Shown: piece after piece, positions 15,812-24,907 of the stretch
Layout of the letters: every line of letters starts with the position of its first letter
Numbering within the stretch: position 1 is the first letter of the stretch
Assembly (NCBI GenBank): GCA_963700895.1
Contig: CAVOZI010000016.1
Coordinates: forward strand, 186,001-250,000
Length of the DNA stretch: 64,000 nucleotides
Origin: Anderseniella sp963700895
GTDB taxonomy: Bacteria > Pseudomonadota > Alphaproteobacteria > Rhizobiales > Aestuariivirgaceae
Reading direction: 5' to 3'
Notes under the pieces: generated by a model
What the model saw: only the letters and a program-made list of their open reading frames with translations
Database searches by the model: none
Told to the model about the DNA's origin: nothing
Translations under genes and position numbers: made by a program

Positions 15812-16968
15812 CCAACCGGCATTGATCAGTACCGATGTGCCCAGTCGCGCAAGCCGATAGACATGATCTTCCAGGGCTGGTCGATGAGGTTGTTCCAGGC
15901 CTGACATGACAGAGCGACAATATCGTCGTAGGAGCGGAAGACCCGATTGGACAGCCAGTTGTCACGCAGGTACTGCCAGACGTTCTCAACCGGATTGAGT
16001 TCTGGCGACTTCGGCGGCAGGAACAGCAGCGTGATGTTGCCGGGGACCTTGAGTTGCTTCGAGGAATGCCATCCAGCCTGATCGAGGATGAGGACGGCAT
16101 GGGCGCCGATATCGACCTGGGCACTGATCTCGACAAGATGCGCATTCATGGCCTCGGTATCGCACCACGGCATCACCAGGCCAGCTCCCTTGCCTTTGGC
16201 CGGGCAGATGGCCCCGAAGATATAGGCCGATGAAGTGCGCTGGTCCTGCGGGGCTGATGGCCTGGTGCCACGCCGGGCCCAGCGCCGGGTGATCTTGTTC
16301 TTCTGCCCGATACGGGCCTCATCCTGCCACCACAGCTCTATCGCGGTGTCGGTCGGCAGGCCACATTGGATGGCGTCGATCTGTTCCGGGAAGCTTTTTT
16401 TTAAAATGCTCTGCCTGCAGCTCGTTCTGGGCATGATGGTGTGGCCGGGCCGACAGCTTGCGGTAGCCCATCGCCTTCAACATCCGCCCCAACGTGCTTT
16501 CATCAATGGAGATGCGGTACTCCCGGTACACCCACTGGACCAGGTCCTTCAGGCGCCAGCGCACCACCTCGTCAATCGCCGGGATTGGGCCACGCTCAAT
16601 CAGCTCAACCAGCGCCTGCCGCTGTGCCTCGTTCAGCTTTGGCACCCGCCCGGGCGCCTTGCCATCCAGCAGGCCATCGGGACCTCTGGCATTGAACCGC
16701 ACCACCCAGTCACGGATGATCTGCGCCGTGACGCCGCCAACCTTGGCGGCAGCCCGGCGTGAGCCGCCATCATAAATACTCGCCAAGGCCAACAGACGCC
16801 GGGTCTGGTTGGCATCCTTCGATGCCCGGGCCAGAACCCTCATATCCGTGGCAGAGAAGTCAGAGCGAAGGGGTGTCGCAGCAACCATGGCAAACCTCCT
16901 GTTTGCCACATCGAGTCAGACAATCGCTGATTTGCCTACCCACTTGAGTCAACCACTACGCCGGTTGG
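15812..16968 (-). mobile_element. IS630-family element, copy 1
   Basis: An element of 1157 bases bounded by CCAACCGGC ... GCCGGTTGG and flanked by the TA target duplication typical of IS630/Tc1 (15810-15811 and 16969-16970). It is almost identical to copy 2 at 58844-60001, with at least three base differences near the left end and eight against nine T in the slippery run. A 128-base relative is at 30924-31051. Confidence 0.92.
15826..16888 (-). CDS. IS630 transposase, two frames (copy 1)
   Basis: The first frame from ATG 16888 (AGGAGG seven bases upstream; the GTG at 16909 is too early) carries the helix-turn-helix domains (RRAAAKVGGVTAQIIRDWVV; LKAMGYRKLSARPHH). The second frame holds the DDE core (ELWWQDEARIG, VLILDQAGWHS, LPPKSPELNPVENVWQYLRD). 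The frames meet at an A8 run on the coding strand near 16396-16403. With eight A the shift needed is +1 (or -2), whereas copy 2 with nine A needs the common -1 slip. Copy 1 may therefore be less productive. Confidence 0.88.
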
Positions 16969-17004
16969 TATAAGACCTCATACTAAGCAAAGCAGACGAT
17001 TGTC

Positions 17005-17085
17005 CGCATGGGGTCAAGAACGGCCGGTTTTGCCTCTGCTAGAGATTGTCTGCTGTACCCCTGAAAGCCGACATAATGCGCGCTG
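17005..17085 (+). repeat. Dispersed intergenic repeat, copy C
   Basis: It reads ATGGGGTCAAGAACGGCCGG followed by the variable part and CTGCTGTACCCCTGAAAGC, a diverged copy of the 3387 repeat. It lies 36 bases after the end of IS630 copy 1. The short frame through it is not a gene. Confidence 0.65.
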
Positions 17086-17252
17086 CGCTGGAGAGTCCGG
17101 TTACTTCCAGACGGTTCAGGCATCGCACGCCGAAGGTCGCCTGTGCGGACAATTCGGCTTTGATATCCGAGCGCAGTTCCAGATCAATAGACAGTTTCCT
17201 ACCCCAAATGATATTCGATTAAGCCACCAGAAACCGAAAACGGACATTCGAA

Positions 17253-18293
17253 ATGGGGCGTTGGACTAGCGAGGCTATCAGAAAAATCGAAGCAGATTAT
17301 CAAAGGTCGGCAGACACACATCTGTTCAAACTCAACATACCGCAGCTTGATGGCATCGATATCTATCTCAAGGATGAAAGCACGCATCCTACGGGAAGTC
17401 TCAAGCACCGGCTTGCCCGTTCGTTGTTTCTGTATGCCTTATGCAATGGAAAGATTGATCAATCGACGACAGTGATCGAGGCGTCATCCGGTAGCACTGC
17501 AGTTTCGGAGGCATATTTCGCTCAAATGCTGGGCCTGCCGTTTGTCGCGGTAATGCCGCGAAAGACTGCCAAGAGCAAAATCGATAAAATCCAGCTTTAC
17601 GGTGGTCAATGCCATTTCGTAGACAGCGCTCCTGAAATGCATGAAGCCGCTGTCAGTTTGGCCGCCGAGACCGGTGGATACTTCATGGACCAGTTTAAGT
17701 ATGCTGAACGTGCAACGGACTGGCGTGGTAACAACAATATTGCGGAAAGCATCTTTCATCAGATGCAAAATGAACCTTTCCCGATACCGCACACAATTGT
17801 CATGAGCGCTGGAACGGGCGGTACATCAGCAACACTCGGGCGTTATATACGATACCGGGGTCTTGATACGCGCTTGATGGTGGTCGATCCTGAAAATTCC
17901 GTATTTTATGACAGCTACATGCAGAAGGACCGTAGCCTGACAGCGAATTGTTCGAGCAGGATCGAAGGAATTGGGCGTCCGAGGGTCGAGAAGTCATTTC
18001 AGCCCGACGTGATAGACGACATGATGCAGGTGCCGGACACGGCAAGCATTGCCACCATATGGTGGCTTGAGAAACTCATTGGCCGCAAAGCAGGCGCTTC
18101 AACCGGAACGAACCTGTGGGGTGCATTGCATGCCGCGAAGAACATGATGAGCAATAATGAAACCGGATCGATCGTTTCCCTGATGTGTGACAGCGGCGAA
18201 CGCTATCTGGACACCTACTACGATCCCGATTGGATAAGTCGGGCCATCGGCGATATCCAACCGCACACAGACCAGCTAAATCGATTGCTTTGA
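17253..18293 (+). CDS. PLP-dependent cysteine synthase / desulfhydrase-like enzyme
   Basis: A 346-residue fold-type II PLP enzyme. The Schiff-base Lys is in HPTGSLKHRLARS (about residue 52), the substrate loop is EASSGSTAVSEA (~83), and the phosphate-binding loop is SAGTGGTSATLGRY (~192). The late block is GRKAGASTGTNLWGA (~280). It is closer to the L-cysteine desulfhydrase (Cds1) branch than to CysK by the H-P-T-G-S-L-K-H-R start, but the two cannot be parted by eye. Cytoplasmic; role in cysteine breakdown or sulfur transfer is inferred. The ATG at 17253 has only a weak ribosome site. It stands alone between repeats C and B. Confidence 0.85.
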   Translation: MGRWTSEAIRKIEADYQRSADTHLFKLNIPQLDGIDIYLKDESTHPTGSLKHRLARSLFLYALCNGKIDQSTTVIEASSGSTAVSEAYFAQMLGLPFVAVMPRKTAKSKIDKIQLYGGQCHFVDSAPEMHEAAVSLAAETGGYFMDQFKYAERATDWRGNNNIAESIFHQMQNEPFPIPHTIVMSAGTGGTSATLGRYIRYRGLDTRLMVVDPENSVFYDSYMQKDRSLTANCSSRIEGIGRPRVEKSFQPDVIDDMMQVPDTASIATIWWLEKLIGRKAGASTGTNLWGALHAAKNMMSNNETGSIVSLMCDSGERYLDTYYDPDWISRAIGDIQPHTDQLNRLL

Positions 18294-18369
18294 TCCAGGT
18301 CGCCCATGGAGCAATGGCCGTCATGGCTCCCTGCTGCCGTTAGCTCTGCTGCACCCTGATGTCTGCAGA

Positions 18370-18432
18370 GGGTCAAAACCGGCCGATTTTGGCTTTCTCG
18401 GAGAACGTCTGCTCTGCCCCCGAAAGCTGCCT
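18370..18432 (+). repeat. Dispersed intergenic repeat, copy B
   Basis: Identical over 62 bases to copy A (3387-3449), then diverging. It lies 76 bases after the PLP enzyme gene. Confidence 0.75.
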
Positions 18433-18480
18433 GCTTCTGGTGCGGCTTGGGTAGTCCGAAATGTACCAGCTCCTGCCGCA

Positions 18481-18639
18481 CTAGAAACCGAGAACGGTAG
18501 CCATCACCACAGCAAGGGCAGCTACTGAGACCAGCTTGCCCGTCCAGTTGGACTTGGCTCTTGGCCGGATTGGGCCACTGCTACCGGCGTTCGGAACGTA
18601 GACGCTGGTGAACTCATCAATCAGATCGAAGCGGGGCAT
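18481..18639 (-). CDS. Small tail-anchored membrane protein
   Basis: A 52-residue protein starting MPRFDLIDEFTSVYVPNAGS, with a basic middle (RPRAKSNWTGK) and a C-terminal hydrophobic segment (LVSVAALAVVMATVLGF) ending at the stop. CAGGAGGAG lies six to nine bases before the ATG, which strongly supports it. The soluble N-terminus would face the cytoplasm. No family known to me. Confidence 0.7.
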   Translation of the reverse strand: MPRFDLIDEFTSVYVPNAGSSGPIRPRAKSNWTGKLVSVAALAVVMATVLGF

Positions 18640-18872
18640 TTTCTATCTCCTCCTGGGGTAGCCGGATCATTGTCTGGCCGGCTGTTGATGAGGAAAGGCT
18701 AGAGGAGCCACCGTCAAAGCAGCGCGAGTGGAGCGTTTGCAGCAGCGTGAAAAGCGCCTGACTCGGCGTGAAAAAGCCGTCTATCATTGACGGACATTTG
18801 CCTGGTCCTTGAGCACATTGATGCCTGCACCAGCAGGCAAGAACTCAAAATGCCTCGCCAGATGGTGACAGA

Positions 18873-19205
18873 TCACTCCGATGGCAGTTCTTGGCTGGTC
18901 GCAGCTGGAGGTTGACTGACCTTTTTGGAAGAGGGTCCAGATGGCTGGACAGCAGAAGCATCATCGGCAGAGCCATCAGGTACGCGCGTCATTGGCATCT
19001 CGGCTGGCTGGCTCATTTGAGTACCATCCATTCCGCTCATGCGGTTCGAGTAGTATCGGTCCGAAACGAAGTAACCGGCGATCGCTGCCAGAATTAGCAC
19101 TCCGCCGACCAGCCAGAATGCCCGGTTCATTGGAAGGTTAAAGCCGGCAATTTGCCAGTCCTTTTGCTTGGATCTTAGTGCAGAGAGTGGCGTGTTCTTG
19201 AACAT
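18873..19205 (-). CDS. Membrane protein with Ser/Pro/Met-rich C-terminus
   Basis: About 110 residues. A basic N-terminal part (MFKNTPLSALRSKQKDW) is followed by one membrane segment (FWLVGGVLILAAIAGYFV, about 33-50) and a disordered tail rich in Met, Ser, Pro and Gln. The ATG at 19205 has GGAGAAC upstream; a longer frame to 19271 lacks a ribosome site. Topology is likely N-in with the tail in the periplasm. Function unknown. Confidence 0.55.
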   Translation of the reverse strand: MFKNTPLSALRSKQKDWQIAGFNLPMNRAFWLVGGVLILAAIAGYFVSDRYYSNRMSGMDGTQMSQPAEMPMTRVPDGSADDASAVQPSGPSSKKVSQPPAATSQELPSE

Positions 19206-19480
19206 TTCGAGTTCTCCAAAGAGCTTGTCAGCCAGCACGGGGTAGCTGACGGAGGGATCATTAGCTCTCATGAGAAGCCAGCGTGCACTGATGTGGGTTA
19301 GTTCTGGCGAGCCTCCTTTGTGAGGCTCTCAAACATCGCGGAGGCCATTCAGTGGACTGCGTTGATGCAGAACCGGCGTACACTGATCTCGATCAACCGA
19401 AACCGTCCGGCGACCCTGTATGAGAGGATGATCCACCTGGTGCGGGGGATGGGGACGCGCAATGGGCAAGGGGCAATGGC

Positions 19481-20887
19481 ATGACCCGGGTTCGCCAGCA
19501 TTCCAGATTGTCATTCATTGACATCGTTGCCCGGTTGCGGGCCGTCCTGCAGATCGCCGTGTTGCTGACTTGCTTGGTGCCGCCTACCATGGCGCAGGAG
19601 GTTGCCCCGGCTGCACCGCCTCAGGCCGTCAAGGTCATTCCTGAAGCCAGTGATGCAAAAATTGAAGAACGGTTACTGCGGATCCTCAATTCGACGGGAT
19701 GGTTCGACGCAACCCGGGTTTCGGTACGCGATGGAGTGGTCTTCCTGGATGGCACGGCTGAGACCCAGGAGCACCGGGCCTGGGCAGGGACGCTCGCGGA
19801 AAAAACCCAGGGCACTGTAGCCGTTGTCAACAGGATCAAGGCCGATGCCGACGTGGGCTCCACCTTTGCCCGGGCAGGCGAGGAATTCAAAAACTTCTAC
19901 CGCCAGGTGGTCCAGAGCTGGCCGCTGGTGGCGCTGGCCACCCTCATTGTCCTGGCTACATGGCTGATCGCCAGGCTGGTGGCGATGGCGGTACGGCTAT
20001 TGTTTGCAGGCCGTATCGAGTCCCCACTGCTGCTGTCAGTGGTCGCCCGAGCGTTTGCAATTCCGGTCTTCTTGCTTGGCCTCTATTTCGTGCTGCAATT
20101 TTCAGGGCTGACGCGACTGGCCATCACTGTGCTTGGCGGCACGGGACTGATTGGCATCATTATCGGTTTTGGCCTGCGCGACATCGCGGAGAATTTCCTG
20201 GCGAGTATCCTGCTCAGCGTGCGCAACCCCTTCCATGCCGGCGATCTGATCGACGTCGGCGGACACTCGGGCGTCGTCCAGAATCTCAACGTGCGCAGTA
20301 CCGTCCTGCTCACGCTCGACGGCAATCAGGTGCAGATCCCGAACTCCATCGTCTACAAGAGCATCATCAAGAACTACAGTAGCATTCCAAGCCGCCGGGC
20401 CGAGTTTGCGGTCGGCATCGGCTACGACTCCTCGGCCGCCAAGGCGCAGGTTCTGATCGCGGCGGTGTTGCGCGAGCATCCTGCTGTCCTTGAGACACCC
20501 GAGCCGTTGGTGCTGGTAGAAGAACTGGGTCCGGCAACGGTGAACTTGCGCGTCTACTACTGGTTCGACAGCGCTGCCTACTCGCCTTACAAAATCAATT
20601 CAGCGTTGCTACGGCAGACCAAGAACGCGCTCGTAAATGGTGGCATCGAACTGCCGGATGCGGCGCGGGAGGTGATTTTCCCGAAGGGCGTACCCGTCAT
20701 CCAGATGCCGAGCAAAGAGCAAGTCTTGCCAAAAGCTGGAAGCAGTGCCAGCGCAGCCCGTGCAGCAGACGAGATGAGCGATACGACGCCGAGTGAAGGC
20801 GGTCTGTCCAACGAGACTGTGGAAATGCGGCAGCAGCAATCTGAAGGCAACCTGCCGGAAGCGCAGGAGAACCTGCTCAAGAAATAG
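19481..20887 (+). CDS. MscS-type mechanosensitive channel with BON domain
   Basis: A 468-residue membrane protein. The signal peptide is about 1-39 (…PPTMAQEV). A BON-type domain spans ~55-120 (KIEERLLRILNSTGWFDATR, VFLDGTAETQEHR, AVVNRI). Three membrane segments lie at about 145-165, 185-205 and 213-230; the last is pore-lining TM3 (GGTGLIGIIIGFGLRDIAEN). The MscS beta domain follows (VRNPFHAGDLIDVGGHSGVV, LDGNQVQIPNSIVYK) and a disordered C-terminal tail. It would release osmotic pressure. The BON domain may bind membrane or peptidoglycan on the periplasmic side (inferred). Confidence 0.9.
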   Translation: MTRVRQHSRLSFIDIVARLRAVLQIAVLLTCLVPPTMAQEVAPAAPPQAVKVIPEASDAKIEERLLRILNSTGWFDATRVSVRDGVVFLDGTAETQEHRAWAGTLAEKTQGTVAVVNRIKADADVGSTFARAGEEFKNFYRQVVQSWPLVALATLIVLATWLIARLVAMAVRLLFAGRIESPLLLSVVARAFAIPVFLLGLYFVLQFSGLTRLAITVLGGTGLIGIIIGFGLRDIAENFLASILLSVRNPFHAGDLIDVGGHSGVVQNLNVRSTVLLTLDGNQVQIPNSIVYKSIIKNYSSIPSRRAEFAVGIGYDSSAAKAQVLIAAVLREHPAVLETPEPLVLVEELGPATVNLRVYYWFDSAAYSPYKINSALLRQTKNALVNGGIELPDAAREVIFPKGVPVIQMPSKEQVLPKAGSSASAARAADEMSDTTPSEGGLSNETVEMRQQQSEGNLPEAQENLLKK

Positions 20888-21226
20888 CGCGCACACGGTC
20901 ATGCCATGCCGGATGCCCCGCTCACACCACGTGATTGACCATGGCAGCAGCCTGCAGTTTGGCGCGTCCGGACTAACCTGCATCAGGGCGGGCAGGGCGG
21001 GAAACTGGTTGTCTGTCATGAGTTCGCCATGCACCTGCGGGCCAGATCTTCGTCCAAGTGAAAGCGAAGATGCGCGGGCTTGATGTTCTGTTAGGCAGCA
21101 TCCCCTGGCCTGCAATCCTTGTTGCTCCAGGGATTGATCTGTTTCCAAACCAAGACAGACATCAGGCGTGAACAATCACATTGCGCAACAGCCAGACCAG
21201 AAACCGATGAGGTACTCAATTCCCGG
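20888..21226. other. Intergenic region
   Basis: No gene or clear hairpin is seen between the channel gene and the next small frames. Confidence 0.5.
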
Positions 21227-21451
21227 ATGACTGCCAACTGTTACAAATTCCAGAAGAGATTGCTGGTCATGTTGACTGGCGGGCTGCTGACTATCGGAAG
21301 CGCGATAATCCTGCACAAGGAGTTCCATGTTGCCCGGTCAGTCATGGCCGAGCATAACTTTACGGTTATCGAGAAAACCAACATCCAGTGGCCCCTGAAG
21401 GGAGAAAGTTCCACAGATCCATGCCGTTACCGGCAGTGCTTCCACATCTGA
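21227..21451 (+). CDS. Possible small membrane protein
   Basis: A 74-residue frame with one hydrophobic segment (LLVMLTGGLLTIGSAIIL) after a basic start (MTANCYKFQKR). There is no strong ribosome site and no family resemblance. It may equally be chance. Confidence 0.3.
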   Translation: MTANCYKFQKRLLVMLTGGLLTIGSAIILHKEFHVARSVMAEHNFTVIEKTNIQWPLKGESSTDPCRYRQCFHI

Positions 21452-21509
21452 TGACAATGCTGCACGCAACGATGCAATGCGGCCTGAACAGGCAAAGGAA
21501 TGCCCGACA

Positions 21510-21779
21510 ATGACGCTGAATTTTCCGAACCCCAGTCGCAGTTACGATGAATCCCGGCACAGCATACGCTTTTCCGGGTATGACGGGGCGTTCGAGGTCT
21601 TGTTCAGTGTGGATGCAGATGTGCTTCCCTTGAAAGAGGACGCGTCCCAGGCGCTTGGGGAAGGCGATTATCTTTCGGCATTCGATCGTTTCCGGGAAAC
21701 AATCCTGAACGCGGCCTGCAAGGCCTACTCGCGGGGCCGCAAGGAAATCTATCTGCTCAAGGCAGTTGATTTCAGGTAG
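21510..21779 (+). CDS. DUF1488 family protein
   Basis: An 89-residue protein starting MTLNFPNPSRSYDESRHSIR, then FSGYDGAFEVLFSVD and a C-terminal helix (FRETILNAACKAYSRGRKEI). The N-P-S-R-S-Y-D and F-x-G-Y-D-G blocks are the DUF1488 signature. ATG 21510 is chosen because AAGGAA precedes it and it matches the family start. Small cytoplasmic protein of unknown role. Confidence 0.8.
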   Translation: MTLNFPNPSRSYDESRHSIRFSGYDGAFEVLFSVDADVLPLKEDASQALGEGDYLSAFDRFRETILNAACKAYSRGRKEIYLLKAVDFR

Positions 21780-21853
21780 CGGTTACCTCGTTTGCGTCCT
21801 GCTGCTGAAGTCGCTTTGCTGGCACCGTTGCCAGCGTAAGGAGTCTCTGGTTG

Positions 21854-22090
21854 CTACTTGCGGCGCACGGAGTTGCCGCCCTCGATGATGGTGTTGATCA
21901 GTGCCGAAACGGCTTTGTGCAGCTGTCCACTTTCATTGCCGGAAGACTGGTTCTCGTGAGCAGCAGCGGCGTCTTCGAGGACACCAAGAATCTCGCGCTC
22001 CGGAAGAACCTTGCGATCGTTCAATGCCAGCAATAGCAACTCCAGAATGGTTAGCGCGGCGACGCCTGACACATCTGTTGGCTTTGACAT
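21854..22090 (-). CDS. Small hypothetical protein
   Basis: A 78-residue mostly helical protein (MSKPTDVSGVAALTILELLL, DRKVLPEREILGVLEDAAAA, ALINTIIEGGNSVRRK). TGGAGC lies at good distance before ATG 22090; the longer frame to 22255 is not supported. No family assigned. It is divergent from the Crp/Fnr gene. Confidence 0.6.
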   Translation of the reverse strand: MSKPTDVSGVAALTILELLLLALNDRKVLPEREILGVLEDAAAAHENQSSGNESGQLHKAVSALINTIIEGGNSVRRK

Positions 22091-22269
22091 AAGGACTTGC
22101 TCCAGGTTTCCATTCCGGTGAACCATCAGGAATGCTCCGGACCTCACAATCCCAGATGCAGCATTCACCTGAACTGATCCAAAGCAGTTTTCATGCGGAT
22201 TATCTGGTATGATTGGCTTCAGTTGAGGAGTGTGAGCTAAACAACTATCCCGCAAAGAGGCCGTTCTGC

Positions 22270-22995
22270 ATGAAACTAGACAGTCCCCTTGCCCGCAAGC
22301 TTGGGACTTACGTGGCTCTGTCCGATGTGGAACTAGGGCTCCTCGACAGGTTGCATCAACGCAGGCGCACCCTGGATGCCGGACAGGACATTATCCATCA
22401 GGGAGACTCTGCACAGTCGGCCTATATCCTCGCTAGCGGCTGGGCGTGTTCCTACAAGCTCCTGCCAAACGGGACACGCCAGATTGTTGATTTTCAGATC
22501 CCTGGCGATTTTCTGGGCTTGCGCAGCATTCTGTTGCGCACAGCGGATCACAATGTCGAGGCAGTCACCGATGTCGAAGTCTCCGAAGTCTTGATGGAAG
22601 AGTTGGTCGACGCGTTCACCCAGACGCCCCGGCTGGCAACGGCGGTGCTATGGGCTGCCTCGAGAGATGAAGCAATGGTAGTGGAGCACCTTGTCGATCT
22701 GGGGAGAAGGGATGCCGTTGAGCGGACTGCACATTTCCTGTTGGAACTGGGTTCGAGGATGATGCTGGCCGGGCTTGGATCAACAAAGGGCTATCACTGT
22801 CCCTTGTCCCAGGACTTGCTCGCAGACGCTCTCGGCTTGACTGCTGTCCATATCAACCGCGTGCTGCGCCAGTTGCGCGAGGACGGTCTGCTGACGTTTC
22901 GCGGCGGAAACGTCGTGTTCGACAACTTTGAACGTTTGATGGAATTGGCCGAGTTCGACAAGACTTACCTGGACGACGGTCCGTTGCTCAGGTAG
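22270..22995 (+). CDS. Crp/Fnr-family transcription regulator
   Basis: A 241-residue regulator. The cyclic-nucleotide-binding-like domain covers ~30-140 (GQDIIHQGDSAQSAYILASG, GTRQIVDFQIPGDFLGLRSI). The C-terminal winged helix-turn-helix is at ~165-235 (LSQDLLADALGLTAVHINRVLRQL, FRGGNVVF). There is no N-terminal Fnr cysteine cluster, so it does not look like an iron-sulfur sensor. ATG 22270 is preferred over 22213 because AGAGG precedes it. Genes of this type often sit by stress clusters such as this one (small proteins, dodecin), but targets are not visible. Confidence 0.9.
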   Translation: MKLDSPLARKLGTYVALSDVELGLLDRLHQRRRTLDAGQDIIHQGDSAQSAYILASGWACSYKLLPNGTRQIVDFQIPGDFLGLRSILLRTADHNVEAVTDVEVSEVLMEELVDAFTQTPRLATAVLWAASRDEAMVVEHLVDLGRRDAVERTAHFLLELGSRMMLAGLGSTKGYHCPLSQDLLADALGLTAVHINRVLRQLREDGLLTFRGGNVVFDNFERLMELAEFDKTYLDDGPLLR

Positions 22996-23084
22996 CAAGC
23001 GAACCGCGCGAGCGCAGGAGCTGGATTGATCATACCCACCCCGGCGAAGCTTGCCGAGATGGGGATATTGCAAGCGCAAACAGA

Positions 23085-23279
23085 TCAGTTCAGAGCGCTG
23101 GTTGCTGCATTGAGTTCCTTGATGCACTCGGCGTCGTTGTTCGCCGAACGGGCCTTCTCCGCCGCCTGGTAGTGCTTCAGGGATGCGTCCTTCTTCGGGC
23201 CCGAAGGGGCCTTGTCCCAGGCAGCCTTGACGGTCTTCATCTGCTCTGTAGCGGCGGACATGCTGGTTGATTCAGCCAT
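23085..23279 (-). CDS. Small helical hypothetical protein
   Basis: A 64-residue protein (MAESTSMSAATEQMKTVKAA ... LKHYQAAEKARSANNDAECIKELNAATSALN). Its TPR-like helix pair (HYQAAEKA...C-I-K-E-L-N-A-A) resembles small Ala-rich alphaproteobacterial proteins of unknown role. AAGGAAC stands nine bases before ATG 23279. The longer frame to 23399 is not supported. Confidence 0.65.
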   Translation of the reverse strand: MAESTSMSAATEQMKTVKAAWDKAPSGPKKDASLKHYQAAEKARSANNDAECIKELNAATSALN

Positions 23280-23571
23280 CTTGAAGTTCCTTTCCGAACT
23301 GTTCTGAAGAGGGTCAGCAAGAAGCTGCGGATACAGCGGTAGGGGGAGACGCTGCACCGTCCGGGTCGTGCTGATTTTCAGAGGCAGGCTTGTCGGCACC
23401 GGTTATTCGGCGCGGATGAGAAACCCTAGGCTGCTTCAGTTCCGTGTAAACTGATGTGCATCAGTTTGCCGGGTGATTGTTCCCGAAATCACTCCCGGCT
23501 GACCCTTGGCTCAACGGGACGGTATTGGAATCCGGCTTGGTCCGGACGGGCAGTCACTGCTAGAAGAGTTC

Positions 23572-24384
23572 ATGCTTATCCGCTTTGGCTACGACATTAC
23601 AGTGCATTGCGAAGCACCGACGCCGATGGTCTGCCTGATGGATGTCCGCCCCGACTATTATGAGCACATGGTGTCGGCAGAGCAGGTCATGACGACGCCG
23701 CATGTCCCGACGCATACATATGTCGACATGTTCGGCAATGTGTGCCGGCGCTTTACCGCGCCGCAGGGCGATTTCTCCATCTGGGCGGACGGCGTTGTCA
23801 GGGACTCTGGCTTGTACGATCCGGTCCACCCGGATGCTGCAGAGGTACCCATCGAGGCTCTGCCGGACGAATGCCTGGCATTCCTGCTTGGCAGCCGGTA
23901 TTGCGAGACTGACATGCTCAGCCAGACAGCCTGGGATCTGTTCGGAAGTGTACGACCGGGCTGGTCCCGCGTTCAGGCTATCTGCGATTACGTTCACAAC
24001 CACCTTGCATTCGGCTACGAGAATGCCCGTGCAACCCGCACGGCGATGGAAGCCCATCAGGAAGGCGTCGGTGTCTGCCGCGACTACGCCCATCTTGCGA
24101 TAACATTCTGCCGCTGCATGAACATTCCGGCCCGCTACGTGAACGGTCATCTGGGCGATATCGGCATACCAATTCTTGACCCAATGGATTTTTCTGCATG
24201 GATGGAGGTCTATATGGATGGCCAGTGGATGACCTTCGACCCGCGCAACAACACCCCCCGCATCGGCCGCATACAGGTCGCGAGAGGCCGGGATGCAGCT
24301 GACGTGCCGCTCATCAACTCCTTCGGCCCTCATACGTTGAAGTCGTTTCGAGTGTGGACCTATGACGTCACAAACATGAGCTGA
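23572..24384 (+). CDS. Transglutaminase-like protein with substituted His
   Basis: A 270-residue protein. The N-terminal beta domain (MLIRFGYDITVHCEAPTPMV, DVRPDYYEHMVSAEQ) is that of bacterial transglutaminase-like proteins. The core has the Cys motif GVGVCRDYAHLAI (Cys169) and the Asp motif WMTFDPRNNTPR (Asp223). The middle motif, normally D-F-H-A-W, is D-F-S-A-W here (Ser208), so the catalytic His is missing. The rest of the motif (MEVYMDGQW) is intact. It may be a non-catalytic member or use another residue. ATG 23572 is chosen on family start; the frame is open further upstream. Confidence 0.85.
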   Translation: MLIRFGYDITVHCEAPTPMVCLMDVRPDYYEHMVSAEQVMTTPHVPTHTYVDMFGNVCRRFTAPQGDFSIWADGVVRDSGLYDPVHPDAAEVPIEALPDECLAFLLGSRYCETDMLSQTAWDLFGSVRPGWSRVQAICDYVHNHLAFGYENARATRTAMEAHQEGVGVCRDYAHLAITFCRCMNIPARYVNGHLGDIGIPILDPMDFSAWMEVYMDGQWMTFDPRNNTPRIGRIQVARGRDAADVPLINSFGPHTLKSFRVWTYDVTNMS

Positions 24385-24390
24385 ACCAGT

Positions 24391-24435
24391 GGGGCGGACA
24401 CAGGCATACCCGCCCCGGCATATTCCACGCCGGGG
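24391..24435 (+). other. Two overlapping hairpins after the transglutaminase gene
   Basis: GGGGCGG (24391) pairs with CCGCCCC (24410-24416), and CCCCGGC (24413) pairs with GCCGGGG (24429-24435). The two stems share bases and are mutually exclusive. No T-run follows, so a role as terminator is only possible. Confidence 0.35.
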
Positions 24436-24484
24436 CAGGCTGCTGCTGATGGGCAGGCCAGTTTGACCACAGGGCCTTGCAGGC

Positions 24485-24619
24485 TTAGCTGTAGGGTGAA
24501 TCGCAGGCACGGCGGGAACCGCCGCCATAGGGCTGGAAGGAATTGTCCAATTCCCTGTAAGAGTTGTAGCGGTCATAACACCAGCCGTGGTGCGAATCTC
24601 CGAAGTCACTGCTGTTCAT
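24485..24619 (-). pseudogene. BA14K-like C-terminal domain, signal sequence lost
   Basis: A 44-residue frame reads HHGWCYDRYNSYRELDNSFQ, then PYGG and a final Cys-x-S-P-Y-S. This matches the BA14K family end (C-Y-x-R-Y-x-S-Y-x-x-x-D-N-x-F-Q-P-Y ... C-x-S-P-Y). The frame continues upstream as AGLFCSSTYSGAIIGGAM, also family-like, but no start codon or signal peptide precedes it before a stop near 24724. It is a 5'-truncated relic, although expression from ATG 24619 cannot be excluded. Confidence 0.55.
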
Positions 24620-24907
24620 AGCGCCGCCTATAATGGCGCCTGAATAAGTACTCGAACAAAAAAGACCAGCAACCGGAGGGGTAAAGACTGCTGGCCTGTC
24701 ATGCGCGTATTGTGCGCGTCAGATTGTGAGAGCAGGGTTGCGTTCTGTTTGCTGGTGAACTTCGCCTCTGCCCGACCGATTGGGTTCCACGCAGACGCTC
24801 GGGCTTATACATCGTCAACCTTCCCGTCAGCTAGAGTAACCCGCATGAGAGCGGCTTCAAACGGCTGTCAGGGCCTATTGCTTCATCGGATGGGGCCTTT
24901 TAAAGGC

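Noticed and set aside
17000..17269. Short proteins starting MSAWGQ at copies C, D and E of the dispersed repeat
   Set aside because: They recur only because the DNA repeat recurs; no ribosome sites and no conserved ends.
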